A stretch of DNA of 64,000 nucleotides from Rhodospirillaceae bacterium (GTDB lineage Bacteria; Pseudomonadota; Alphaproteobacteria; CACIAM-22H2). Shown here piece after piece: positions 18,353 through 26,447 of the stretch; position 1 is the first letter of the stretch, and each line of letters opens with the position of its first letter. The notes under the pieces were generated by a model. The model did no database searches. It saw only the letters and a list, made by a program, of their open reading frames with translations, and had not been told where the DNA came from. The stretch covers positions 124,001 to 188,000 of the forward strand of contig JALHMR010000006.1 of the NCBI GenBank assembly GCA_022843945.1, given 5' to 3'. Made by a program: the position numbers and the translations under genes.

Positions 18353-20017
18353 ATGAGAGCCGAAGACCGATTCGCCCTCGCCCTGGCCGTCCTGCTCTGG
18401 GCGGTCGGCGTCGCTATTGCGTTGGCCACGCGCTCGGCCATGCCGGTCGACGAGACGCGCTACCTCGCCGTCGCCTGGGAGATGTGGCGCAGCGGCGAGT
18501 ACATCGTGCCCTCGCTCAACGGTGTCGAGTATCACCACAAGCCGCCGCTGCTCTTCTGGCTGATCAACGCCGGCTGGGCGCTGTTCGGCGTCAGCGAGAT
18601 CTGGGCGCGGCTGGTGGCGCCGCTGTTCGGCCTCGGCTGCCTGCTGCTCACCGCCCATCTGGCGCGCCTGCTGTTTCCGGAACGGCCGGCGATGGCCGGC
18701 CTCGCACCTTTGGTGCTGAGCGGGGCGCTGTTCTTTGCCTCCTTCGGGACGCTGACCTTCTTCGACTCGCTGATCGCCTTCTTCACCCTGCTGGGGCTGA
18801 TCGGCGTGGTGACGGCGGCGCAAGGGCGGGCGGCGCGCGGCTGGACGATCTATGGCCTGGCCATCGGGCTCGGCATCCTGAGCAAGGGGCCGGTGCAGCT
18901 TCTCGACCTCGCACCGGTTGCCCTGCTGGCGCCGCTCTGGCTGCGCGACCGGCCGGTCGCCTGGAAGCGCTGGTACGGCGGTTTCGCGCTCGCCGTGCTC
19001 GGCGGGGCGGCCATTGGCCTTGCCTGGGCGATGCCGGCGGCGCTGCGCGGCAGCCCGGAATTCGCCTACATGCTGTTCGTCGGCCAGTCCGCCAAGCGGG
19101 TGGTCGAAGCGACCTGGCACGAGCGGCCGTTCTGGTGGTATGTGCCGCTCTCCTTCCTGCTTCTCTTTCCCTGGCTATGGTGGCCGTCGTTCTTCCGCAG
19201 CCTGGCGAACCGCGCCGTCTGGTCGGAAACCGGCGTGCGCTTCTGCCTGGCGACTTTCGTGCCGGTGTTCGTCGCCTTCTCCGCCATCAGCGGCAAGCAG
19301 CCGCACTACCTGCTGCCGCTCCTCCCGATCTTCGCCCTGCTGCTCGCCCGTTTCGTCGATGCGGCAAGCGAGACCGGTCGCTTCTCCGATTCACGCCTGT
19401 TCCGTCTGCCGCCGCTGCTGCTCGTCGTTGGCGTGGGCCTGGCGCTGATTGCGACACAGCTGATGACCGATCGCCTCGTCGCCTGGCGGCCGCGCATCGC
19501 CGAGCTGCTGAGCGACGGCCACGGCGGGCTGATCCTCGGTCTCGGTTTGATGGGGCTGGCGCTCTGGATCGCCTTCGACCGGGCGCGCGACGCGCGCTTC
19601 CGCATCGCCACCCTGACGATCCTGTCGGTCGCCACGGTCAGTGCCGCGCAGTTCTGGGTCGGCAATCATCTGCGCGAACGCTTTAACGTCGCCGTGGTGG
19701 CGGCGGAGTTGGCCAATGCAGAGGCGGCGAACCGGCCGGTGGCAGTCACCTACGACTATCACGGCCAGTATCATTTCGCGGGCCGGCTGGCGCGGCCCAT
19801 CCGCTCCTCCACCAAGGATGACGTGCTGGACTGGGTGAAGAGCAACCCCAACGGCCTGGTGGTCGACTATCGCAGCGAAGACCCGGCGACCTATCCGGCC
19901 CAGCCCTCGTTCGTCGGCGAGTATCGCGGCCGCTATGTCCTGCTCTGGCCCGCCGCCGCCGTGGCGATGCATGGCCGCGACATCCTGTTCGACAGAAAAG
20001 ACCGGCCCGGCGGCTAG
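18353..20017 (+). CDS. ArnT-like/GT39-type membrane glycosyltransferase
   Basis: 554 residues with about 12 membrane segments. The first periplasmic loop has VDETRYLAVAWEMW, the conserved acidic pair of PMT/ArnT-type GT-C transferases, followed by the usual YHHKPPLLFWLINAGW. These enzymes move a sugar or aminoarabinose from a polyprenyl phosphate carrier onto lipid A or protein in the periplasm. There is no arn operon nearby, so the acceptor is unknown. The ATG at 18353 begins the protein at a normal cytoplasmic tip; the upstream reading frame is antisense to the ALDH gene and not coding. Its stop TAG overlaps the stop of the convergent acyl-CoA synthetase gene (shared CTAG). Confidence 0.88.
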   Translation: MRAEDRFALALAVLLWAVGVAIALATRSAMPVDETRYLAVAWEMWRSGEYIVPSLNGVEYHHKPPLLFWLINAGWALFGVSEIWARLVAPLFGLGCLLLTAHLARLLFPERPAMAGLAPLVLSGALFFASFGTLTFFDSLIAFFTLLGLIGVVTAAQGRAARGWTIYGLAIGLGILSKGPVQLLDLAPVALLAPLWLRDRPVAWKRWYGGFALAVLGGAAIGLAWAMPAALRGSPEFAYMLFVGQSAKRVVEATWHERPFWWYVPLSFLLLFPWLWWPSFFRSLANRAVWSETGVRFCLATFVPVFVAFSAISGKQPHYLLPLLPIFALLLARFVDAASETGRFSDSRLFRLPPLLLVVGVGLALIATQLMTDRLVAWRPRIAELLSDGHGGLILGLGLMGLALWIAFDRARDARFRIATLTILSVATVSAAQFWVGNHLRERFNVAVVAAELANAEAANRPVAVTYDYHGQYHFAGRLARPIRSSTKDDVLDWVKSNPNGLVVDYRSEDPATYPAQPSFVGEYRGRYVLLWPAAAVAMHGRDILFDRKDRPGG

Positions 20018-21444
20018 CGGCGGCCGCGCAAGGCCGGCGGGCGATTGGGAAGCGGGCTGGCGGCTGCGCGCTTGAACGCAGGGTAACGCGCCAGCAGGCC
20101 GGCGCACTGGCACATCTCCTCGACGTCGTTGAACATCGGCACGCCGGCCGATTCCATCGTCGCCGACCACTCGCTCCACCCCGGCAGCGTCCCCATCATG
20201 CTGTGCATGAAGGGTACGGGCACCTTACCGGCGAGACCCGCCAGCTTGGCGATCACGGGGGCCGCATCGACCATGAACGGCACCACGTGGATGCCCAGGA
20301 TGGCATCGAACACGCCGCCGCCGTGGCGGATGGCGGATTCGAGCGTCAGGCCGAAGCGATCCTCGCGGGCATCGGCGAGGAGGTCGAGCGGATTGGCCAC
20401 CGACGCTTCCGGCGGCACGGCCGCCCGCAACTCGTCGGCCATGGCTGGCGGCAGGGTCACGAGATCCAGGCCTTCGGCATCGGCGCGGTCAGCGGCGATC
20501 ACACCCGGCCCGCCGGAATTGGAGAGCAGCAGGATGCGCTTGCCCATGCCTTGCGGGAAGAAGCCGAATCCCTTGGCGGCGAGCAGCCCGCTGCGCAGGC
20601 TGCGCACGCGGATCATGCAGGATTCCGCCGCAAAAGCCTCGATCGCGGCGTCGGTATTGAGCACGGCGCCGGTATGCGCGGCGGCCGCGCGGGCCCCGGG
20701 CGCGGAGCCGCCGCCCATGAACAGCACCACCGGCTTCTGCGCGGCCACGGCACGGGCAACGCGCCGGAAGCGGTCGGGGTCCTCGATCGATTCAACATAG
20801 AGGAGCACGCTGCTGCAGCGCGGATCGTTGCCCAGGTACTCGAGATAGTCCTCGATGCCGAGCTGGGTGGCGTTGCCGACCGAGACGACCGTGCCCAAAG
20901 GAATGTTCATGCGGTTGGCGGAGGAGATCACCTCCTCGGCCAGGGCCCCCGACTGCGAGATGAAGGCAAGCCCGCCGCCCGGCGGTAGATCGCGCAGGAA
21001 CGTGGCGCCGAAGCGATGGCTCTCGGCGAGGCTGATGATGCCGGCGCAGTTGGGGCCGGCGACCGTCAGGCCGTGCTGCTTGATCAGCCCCTGCAGCTCG
21101 GCATCGCGGGCCTTGCCCACCTCGCCGGCCTCGGCAAAGCCGCCGGGCAGGATCAGGAAATTGCGATGACCCGTGCCGACCGCCTCGCGCACAGCATCGA
21201 GGATCTGGTCCGGCCGGATGACGATGACGCAGAGCTCCGCCGGTTGGCCGATGTCCTTGAGCGAGGCGTGCATCGGCACGCCGAAGGCCACACCGCCCTT
21301 CGGATTGATCGGGGCGATGCGTCCCGCGTAGCCGCTCTTGCGCAGCATCTGCAGCACGGCGCCGCCGGATGAGGTGGCCCGCTCGCTGGCGCCGACGATG
21401 GCCACGGACGAAGGCGCGAAAAAAGCGCGGAGATCGCGGCTCAT
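20014..21444 (-). CDS. NDP-forming acyl-CoA synthetase, alpha-chain type (CoA-binding plus succinyl-CoA-ligase-like domains)
   Basis: 476 residues. The CoA-binding Rossmann domain is at the start (SVAIVGASERATSSGG, INPKGGVAFGVP). Ligase-like domains follow with GPNCAGI, GGLAFISQSGALAEE and AAHTGAVLNTDAA, where the His is the position that is phosphorylated in AcdA-type enzymes. The ATP-grasp (beta) part is not present here, so activity would need a partner encoded elsewhere. It begins one base after the MarR stop and is co-transcribed with it. Its place in the regulon suggests a role in acid activation or CoA transfer, perhaps with the nearby AMP-forming ligase. Confidence 0.85.
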   Translation of the reverse strand: MSRDLRAFFAPSSVAIVGASERATSSGGAVLQMLRKSGYAGRIAPINPKGGVAFGVPMHASLKDIGQPAELCVIVIRPDQILDAVREAVGTGHRNFLILPGGFAEAGEVGKARDAELQGLIKQHGLTVAGPNCAGIISLAESHRFGATFLRDLPPGGGLAFISQSGALAEEVISSANRMNIPLGTVVSVGNATQLGIEDYLEYLGNDPRCSSVLLYVESIEDPDRFRRVARAVAAQKPVVLFMGGGSAPGARAAAAHTGAVLNTDAAIEAFAAESCMIRVRSLRSGLLAAKGFGFFPQGMGKRILLLSNSGGPGVIAADRADAEGLDLVTLPPAMADELRAAVPPEASVANPLDLLADAREDRFGLTLESAIRHGGGVFDAILGIHVVPFMVDAAPVIAKLAGLAGKVPVPFMHSMMGTLPGWSEWSATMESAGVPMFNDVEEMCQCAGLLARYPAFKRAAASPLPNRPPALRGRR

Positions 21445-21445
21445 G

Positions 21446-21964
21446 TCAGCGCCGCGCCACGCGCGTCAACAGATCGAACAGGCGCTGCCGCTCGGCCGGC
21501 GAAAGATCGGCGGCGATGCGCTCCTCGTGGGCATCGAGCCGGGGCTGCAGCCGCGTCAGCAGGGCGACGCCGCCCGGCGCCAATTCCAGCGCATGCGCCC
21601 GCCGGTCGCTGATACGCGGCGCGCGGCGCACCCAGCCGCGCTTCTGCAGACGGTCGATCAGCGGCACCACGGAGGAACGGTCGATACCGAGCGCCAGGCC
21701 AAGCTCGCTCTGGCTGAGGCCCTTGTTGGCTTCGATCAACAGCAAGGCGCCAAGCTGGCCGGGCGTCAGCCCGAATTCCTTCATCTCGGCGGCGAAGTCC
21801 TGGAAGACACCGAACTGGGCCCGCCGCAAGGCATAGCCGAGCAACCGTTCGAGCCGCCCGAGCGCCAGCGGCGGCTTGCGGCTGGACGACCGTCCGGCGT
21901 CATCCGCGGGTGCGTCACGCACCAGGCTCTCGACATCGCTCTTCAGGCTCGGCGCCCGGGCCAT
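21446..21964 (-). CDS. MarR family transcriptional regulator of the aromatic-CoA cluster
   Basis: 172 residues with the winged-helix MarR pattern: LTPGQLGALLLIEANKGLSQSELGLALGIDRSSVVPLIDRLQKRGW (shown in part) and the wing RAPRISDRRAHALELAPGG. The ATG at 21964 (MARAPSLKSD) is preferred over an in-frame start at 22021, because a -10/-35 pair and a perfect inverted repeat occupy the stretch between them. The operator overlapping its own promoter implies autorepression. The same repeat occurs at two catabolic promoters, so this is the likely regulator of the whole cluster. MarR proteins of this type usually respond to aromatic acids or their CoA esters. Confidence 0.9.
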   Translation of the reverse strand: MARAPSLKSDVESLVRDAPADDAGRSSSRKPPLALGRLERLLGYALRRAQFGVFQDFAAEMKEFGLTPGQLGALLLIEANKGLSQSELGLALGIDRSSVVPLIDRLQKRGWVRRAPRISDRRAHALELAPGGVALLTRLQPRLDAHEERIAADLSPAERQRLFDLLTRVARR

Positions 21965-21965
21965 T

Positions 21966-21984
21966 TTGTTTGATCCCCAAACAA
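21966..21984. promoter_or_regulatory. MarR operator, site 1 (autoregulatory)
   Basis: Perfect inverted repeat TTGTTTG - ATCCC - CAAACAA, one base upstream of the regulator start codon. It covers the predicted transcription start region. Same arms and spacing as site 2 at 23603-23621. Confidence 0.85.
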
Positions 21985-21992
21985 TTCGATCC

Positions 21993-22021
21993 ACCATAGT
22001 CCAGCCGCGCGGGCACGCCAA
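21993..22021 (-). promoter_or_regulatory. Predicted promoter of the MarR gene
   Basis: On the minus strand, TTGGCG (22021-22016) and TATGGT (21998-21993) are spaced by 17 bases. Transcription would start near 21986, right at the operator, so a bound repressor would block it. Confidence 0.5.
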
Positions 22022-22030
22022 GCCGGCTTC

Positions 22031-23572
22031 TCAGGGAGCGGCGCCATGCTTTCGTCGGTAATCCGCGCGCAGTTCATTCTTCTGAATCTTGCCCACGGCC
22101 GTGCGCGGCAGCGCCTCGACGATCTCGATGGCGCGCGGGCGCTTGAAACGCGCGACCGCGCCGGCGACAAACTCGATCAGAGTTTCGGGCGTGACCGAGG
22201 CGCCGGCCCGCAGAACGACACAGGCCGCCGGCACCTCGCCCCAGCGCTCGTCGGGGATGCCGAACACGGCGCATTCGGCGACGGCGGGATGGCGGTGAAG
22301 CGCGTTCTCGAGCTCGGTCGGGTAGATGTTCTCGCCGCCCGAGATGATCATGTCCTTGGAGCGATCGACCAGGGTGAGAAAACCGTCCTCGTCGAGCCGG
22401 GCGAGGTCGCCCGTCCACAGCCAGCCATCGCCGGTCTTGTAGAGCCGCGCCGTCTCCTCCGGGTCTCCGTCATAGGCGGTCAGCAGATTGGGGCCGCGAA
22501 CCACGACTTCGCCGAGGGTCCCTGCCGGCGCTTCGCGGCCCTGCGGGTCGAATATCTTGATCTCCAGGTTGGAGGCAAGGCGCCCCACGGTGCCAAGCTT
22601 TTCCGCTGGATGATGGCCCCGGCGGACGGAGAGCGGACCGGTTTCGGATTGGCCGTAATTCTCGATCAGCTCCGCATCGGGCAGTGCCGCGCGGAGTCTC
22701 TCGTACAACACCGGCGGCATCGGCGCGGCCGCATAGTTGAGATGGCGCAGCATCCTGAGCCGCGCCGCGCTGAAGCCGGGGCAATCCAGCAAGTCCGCGA
22801 TCTGAGTCGGCACCAGCAGGGCCGCGGTCACGCCGTGCTCCTCGACCAGTGCCATAAAACGCTCGGCGTTCCAGCCGGCCTGCAGCACGCAGGTGCAACC
22901 CATCATGAGGGCGGGCTGCAGCCAGGCGAACATGCCCGCGACATGGAACAGTGGCGTGGTGACGATCACCACGTCGCGCTCCGCCTCAAGGCCGAAATCG
23001 CTGGCCACGGTGAGGGCGCTGATATGCCGGGCCCGGTGCGAGGCCAGCACGGCCTTGGGAAATCCTGTCGTGCCGCCGGTGAAGGTGATGGCCAGTGGAT
23101 CGTCGGGCAAGAGGGTTCGCGCGAACGACACGCCACTGCCGCGTCGCAGCAGAGATTGAAAATTTTCGCTGCCGGTCGTCGCCGGCCCGACAGCGATCCA
23201 GTCCTGCACCCGCGGCAGCGATGGACGAGCCGCGGCCGCGAGCGGCGCGAAATCCGAGGCGAAGACCACCAGCTCCGCCCTGACTTTCGCCAGCATGTAG
23301 GTGATATCGGCCGGCGTAGCGCGGGTCGAGACGCTGACCACAACCAGGCCGGCCCGCGCGGCACCCCAGTAGAAGACCGGGAAGGCCGCGATGTTGGGGG
23401 CGAGGATGGCGACCCGGCTGCCCTGGGTGAGGCCACGCTCGGCCAACGCCGCGGCGCAGGCGTCTGCCTGGCGATCGAGCTCGCTGAAGCTGAGCCGCTC
23501 GGACCCGGCGATCAGCGCCGGCTTGTCGCCGAAGCGGGCGGCCGCCTGCCGGAGAATCTCACCGGCCAGCAT
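22031..23572 (-). CDS. AMP-forming acyl/aryl-CoA ligase (ANL superfamily)
   Basis: 513 residues. The phosphate loop reads TFTGGTTGFPKAVL (Gly in place of the usual Ser). YGQSETG is the A5 motif, TGDLARLDEDGF holds the adenylate-binding Asp, and VDRSKDMIISGGENIYPTE is the hinge. RTAVGKIQKNEL carries the catalytic Lys. It activates a carboxylic acid to its CoA thioester in the cytoplasm. GGGAGGAA precedes the ATG at 23572. Divergent from the reductase gene, with MarR operator site 2 between them. From its neighbours (diiron oxygenase, gentisate dioxygenase, 4HBT thioesterase), benzoate, salicylate, hydroxybenzoate or anthranilate are the likely substrates. The sequence alone does not decide. 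Confidence 0.9.
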   Translation of the reverse strand: MLAGEILRQAAARFGDKPALIAGSERLSFSELDRQADACAAALAERGLTQGSRVAILAPNIAAFPVFYWGAARAGLVVVSVSTRATPADITYMLAKVRAELVVFASDFAPLAAAARPSLPRVQDWIAVGPATTGSENFQSLLRRGSGVSFARTLLPDDPLAITFTGGTTGFPKAVLASHRARHISALTVASDFGLEAERDVVIVTTPLFHVAGMFAWLQPALMMGCTCVLQAGWNAERFMALVEEHGVTAALLVPTQIADLLDCPGFSAARLRMLRHLNYAAAPMPPVLYERLRAALPDAELIENYGQSETGPLSVRRGHHPAEKLGTVGRLASNLEIKIFDPQGREAPAGTLGEVVVRGPNLLTAYDGDPEETARLYKTGDGWLWTGDLARLDEDGFLTLVDRSKDMIISGGENIYPTELENALHRHPAVAECAVFGIPDERWGEVPAACVVLRAGASVTPETLIEFVAGAVARFKRPRAIEIVEALPRTAVGKIQKNELRADYRRKHGAAP

Positions 23573-23602
23573 CGACTTCCTCCCAGGCCCTTTCGAGCCA
23601 TA

Positions 23603-23621
23603 TTGTTTGACTATCAAACAA
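23603..23621. promoter_or_regulatory. MarR operator, site 2 (ligase/reductase divergent promoter)
   Basis: Perfect inverted repeat TTGTTTG - ACTAT - CAAACAA, between the divergent ligase (start 23572) and reductase (start 23675) genes. The arms are identical to site 1 and only the 5-base spacer differs. Confidence 0.88.
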
Positions 23622-23674
23622 TTTTCTGCCAGTATTTACAAGGGCTGAATAAGGGCCCAGCCGGGACAAAGCGC

Positions 23675-24712
23675 ATGAGTTTCCGCGTTACCTGCCCCCA
23701 GTTCGACGAGCCCTTCACCGTCGAGATGGGCCAGACCATTCTCGAAGGCGCGCTGGCGCATGATCTCCCCTACCCGCATGGCTGCCGCTCCGGCAATTGT
23801 GGCGCCTGCAAATCGGAGCTGGTTTCCGGCGAGGTTGAGATGTCGCCCTACTCGGATTATGCCCTGAGCGAAGACGAGAAGGCGGGCGGCCTGATCCTCG
23901 CCTGCCGCGCCGTGCCGTGGTCGGACTGCGAGGTCAAATTCCTCGAAGCCGACGAGACGGTGGTGCATCCGCTGCGCCACCTGCAATGCCGGGTGGTCGA
24001 GGTGGCGAGCGTCACCCACGACATCCGCCGGATCCGTTTCGAGATCCTGTCGGGCGGGCCCTATACGTTTTCGGCCGGTCAGTATGGCAGCCTGGAATTC
24101 CCCGGCCTGCCGCCGCGCGACTACTCGATGGCCAATCGTCCCGGTGAGCCGGTTCTGGAATTTCACATCCGCCTGGTTCCCGGCGGTGCCGTGACCCCTT
24201 ACGTCGCGGGCAAGCTGACGGTCGGCGACACGGTGAAGATCATCGGCCCCTACGGCACCTCGTATCTGCGCGAGAAGCACAGCGGGCCGATCGTGGCGCT
24301 GGCCGGCGGCTCGGGCCTCGCCCCGATCAAGTCGATCGTCGAGACGGCGCTCCTCGATCTGGGCTCGCGCCAGCCCCTGCATCTCTATTTCGGCGTACGC
24401 GACGAACGCGACCTGTACCTGGAACAGCACTTCACCGATCTTGCCGCGGCCAATCCCAACCTGACCTTCGTACCGGTGCTCTCGGAGCCGACCAGGACGA
24501 CGACGCGCCGCACGGGATTCCTGGCCGACGCGGTGCGCCAGGACTTCGGCACGCTCGACGGCGCCAAGGTGTATCTTGCCGGTCCGCCGGTGATGGTCGA
24601 AACCGCCTTGGCGGCGCTTGAAACCATGGGTGTCCGCAAGCAGGATTGCCACGCCGACGCGTTCTACACCGAGGCGGAGAAAACGGCGCTCAACCAGAAG
24701 GCGGCATCATGA
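23675..24712 (+). CDS. NAD(P)H oxidoreductase with N-terminal [2Fe-2S] ferredoxin domain (oxygenase electron-transfer component)
   Basis: 345 residues. The plant-type ferredoxin domain occupies about residues 1-90, with cluster ligands C37, C42, C45 and C77 (CRSGNCGACK ... LACRA). Then comes an FNR-type FAD domain (RDYSMANRP binds the flavin) and an NAD(P) domain starting ALAGGSGLAPIKS, ending near YLAGPPVMVE. The order ferredoxin-FAD-NAD is that of phenol hydroxylase, methane monooxygenase and benzoyl-CoA-type reductases, which feed electrons to diiron oxygenases. The diiron protein is encoded two genes downstream. The gene is the first of a tight plus-strand operon controlled by operator site 2, and its TGA overlaps the next ATG. 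Confidence 0.93.
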   Translation: MSFRVTCPQFDEPFTVEMGQTILEGALAHDLPYPHGCRSGNCGACKSELVSGEVEMSPYSDYALSEDEKAGGLILACRAVPWSDCEVKFLEADETVVHPLRHLQCRVVEVASVTHDIRRIRFEILSGGPYTFSAGQYGSLEFPGLPPRDYSMANRPGEPVLEFHIRLVPGGAVTPYVAGKLTVGDTVKIIGPYGTSYLREKHSGPIVALAGGSGLAPIKSIVETALLDLGSRQPLHLYFGVRDERDLYLEQHFTDLAAANPNLTFVPVLSEPTRTTTRRTGFLADAVRQDFGTLDGAKVYLAGPPVMVETALAALETMGVRKQDCHADAFYTEAEKTALNQKAAS

Positions 24713-25656
24713 CCGACACGCAAGCACTCAAGGGCCGCGTCGCCCTCGTCACCGGTGCGGCACAAGGCATCGGCAAGGCGATCGCCGAGGTGCTGGCCGC
24801 GCGTGGCACGCAGATCGTGCTCGCCGATCCTGGCACCAGCATCGACGGCAGCGGCGCCGATCCCAAGCTCGTCGAATCAGTGGCCAGCAAGATCGGTCCG
24901 TCAGCGACCGCCTTCGGCGAGAGCATCGCCACGCCGTCCGCCGCCACGGCCGCGGTCGAAACTGCGGTGCGCAAGTTCGGCGGCATCGACATCGTGGTCA
25001 ACAACGCGGCCATCCTGCGCGACGCGCTGGTCTTCAAGCTCGAGCCGCGCGACTGGGAGGCGGTGATCCGCACCAACCTCACCGCGGCGGCGCTGATCAC
25101 CGCGGCTGCCACGCCGATCCTGCGTGACAATGCCAAGGCCGGACGCGGCGGCACGCCCTATGGCTGGGGCCGCATCGTCAATATCGGCTCCACGGCCGGG
25201 CTCTACGGCAATTTCGGCCAGGCCAGCTACGCCAGCGCCAAGGCCGGACTGATGGGCCTGACCCGCGTCACGGCGCTAGACATGTCGCGCTCTGGCGTCA
25301 CCGCCAATCTGGTGGCGCCGTTTGCCGCCACCCGCGTCACCGAGACGATCAAGCCGGCGAACGACGCCCAGGCCAAGTACAAAGCCGGCGCCATGAGCGT
25401 CTCGGCCAGGCACGTGGCGAACTTTGTCGCCTTCCTCTGCTCGCCCTCCGCCCAGAAGATCAGCGGCCAGGTGTTCGGCGTGCGGGCGCGCGAGGTCTTC
25501 CTCTTCCAGCAGCCGCGCCCGATCGCGCGCATCGTCAACGGCGGCGGCGAATGGACGGATGACGATCTCGCGGCCTCCGTCACCCAGGCCTTCAACCCGC
25601 ATTTCACAGCGCTGACCACCGATCTTGAATCGTTCAGCACCGACCCCATTGTCTGA
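24709..25656 (+). CDS. SDR family oxidoreductase (MFE2/3-hydroxyacyl-CoA dehydrogenase-like)
   Basis: 315 residues. The SDR core has TGAAQGIGKA, NNAA, catalytic Ser in NIGSTAGLYG and YASAK with Tyr/Lys, all intact. The stretch MGLTRVTALDMSRSGVTANLVAPFAATRVTET and the C-terminal extension of about 60 residues resemble the dehydrogenase domain of peroxisomal multifunctional enzyme type 2, which acts on CoA thioesters. ATGA overlap with the reductase gene. In this operon it could dehydrogenate a dihydrodiol- or hydroxyacyl-CoA intermediate formed after oxygenation. Confidence 0.88.
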   Translation: MTDTQALKGRVALVTGAAQGIGKAIAEVLAARGTQIVLADPGTSIDGSGADPKLVESVASKIGPSATAFGESIATPSAATAAVETAVRKFGGIDIVVNNAAILRDALVFKLEPRDWEAVIRTNLTAAALITAAATPILRDNAKAGRGGTPYGWGRIVNIGSTAGLYGNFGQASYASAKAGLMGLTRVTALDMSRSGVTANLVAPFAATRVTETIKPANDAQAKYKAGAMSVSARHVANFVAFLCSPSAQKISGQVFGVRAREVFLFQQPRPIARIVNGGGEWTDDDLAASVTQAFNPHFTALTTDLESFSTDPIV

Positions 25657-25670
25657 CAGGAAGGGTCCCC

Positions 25671-26405
25671 ATGACCGACACGACAAAGCCCGACACGGCA
25701 AAGCTTCAGATCAAGACCGTCGAGGAGCTCAAGAGCCAGCCGGAGGAATACCGGACGGCCTGCGAGAAGCTGGTGATCAGCCACGCGATCAATGAGCTCT
25801 ACGGGGCGCGCGCCTTCGACGAACCGGCCGTCGCCTTGGCGCCGCATCCCTATGCCAAGTGGCTGACCTGCCGGGTGGCCATGGAGGAATACGGCCATCA
25901 CGTGCGCTTCTTCGAGCTCGGTCGCGAGATGGGCGTCGAGGCCGACCGCATGATCCCCGAGAAGACCAGCAAGAAGCCGCTGTCGATCTTCGACTACCCG
26001 CTCAAGACCTGGGAGGAGTTCGTCGCCATCAAGCTGCTGGCCGACCTCGCCGAGATCCTGCAGGTCGAGGACCTGCTGCACTGCACCTTTCACCCCTTGC
26101 GCAACCTCGCACGCATGACCATGCCGGAGGAGCGCTTCCACGCCCAGTTCGGCCTCGATTTCGGCGCCGAGCTGGTCAAGACGCCCGAGGGCAAAGCCCG
26201 CCTGCAGGCGGCGGTCAACACCGTGTTCCCGACCATGCCGAACTTCTTCGGCGGAGCGAAGTCGCGCAACAACGAGATCTTCCGCAAATGGGGGATCAAG
26301 CTGCGCACCAACGAGGAAATGCGCGACGACTACATCAACCGCGCCCGTGACGCCGCCGGCAAGATCGGCCTCACCCTGCCGGAGGTCGCGGTCGCCGCTG
26401 CCTAG
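25671..26405 (+). CDS. PaaA/PaaC-like ferritin-type diiron protein (putative aryl-CoA monooxygenase)
   Basis: 244 residues, mostly helical. A full diiron ligand set is visible: E42 (INELYG), E73 with H76 (EEYGHH), E128 (LAEIL) and E154 with H157 (EERFH). That is the E...ExxH...E...ExxH pattern of phenylacetyl-CoA epoxidase (PaaA), BoxB and ferritin-like oxygenases. At 244 residues it is shorter than PaaA (about 310) and BoxB (about 470), and no partner PaaB, C or D gene is present. It therefore appears to act as a single oxygenase subunit with the reductase encoded upstream. Predicted to use O2 and NAD(P)H to hydroxylate or epoxidise an aromatic CoA ester. Fifteen bases separate it from the SDR gene. 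Confidence 0.82.
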   Translation: MTDTTKPDTAKLQIKTVEELKSQPEEYRTACEKLVISHAINELYGARAFDEPAVALAPHPYAKWLTCRVAMEEYGHHVRFFELGREMGVEADRMIPEKTSKKPLSIFDYPLKTWEEFVAIKLLADLAEILQVEDLLHCTFHPLRNLARMTMPEERFHAQFGLDFGAELVKTPEGKARLQAAVNTVFPTMPNFFGGAKSRNNEIFRKWGIKLRTNEEMRDDYINRARDAAGKIGLTLPEVAVAAA

Positions 26406-26447
26406 GTGTAAGCTTCGCCCATCATTTCATCGCTCCGGATCACCGCC

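Noticed and set aside
22046-23674. N-terminal extension of the reductase frame
   Set aside because: It is antisense to the CoA ligase and crosses the MarR operator. The ferredoxin domain begins at the ATG at 23675.
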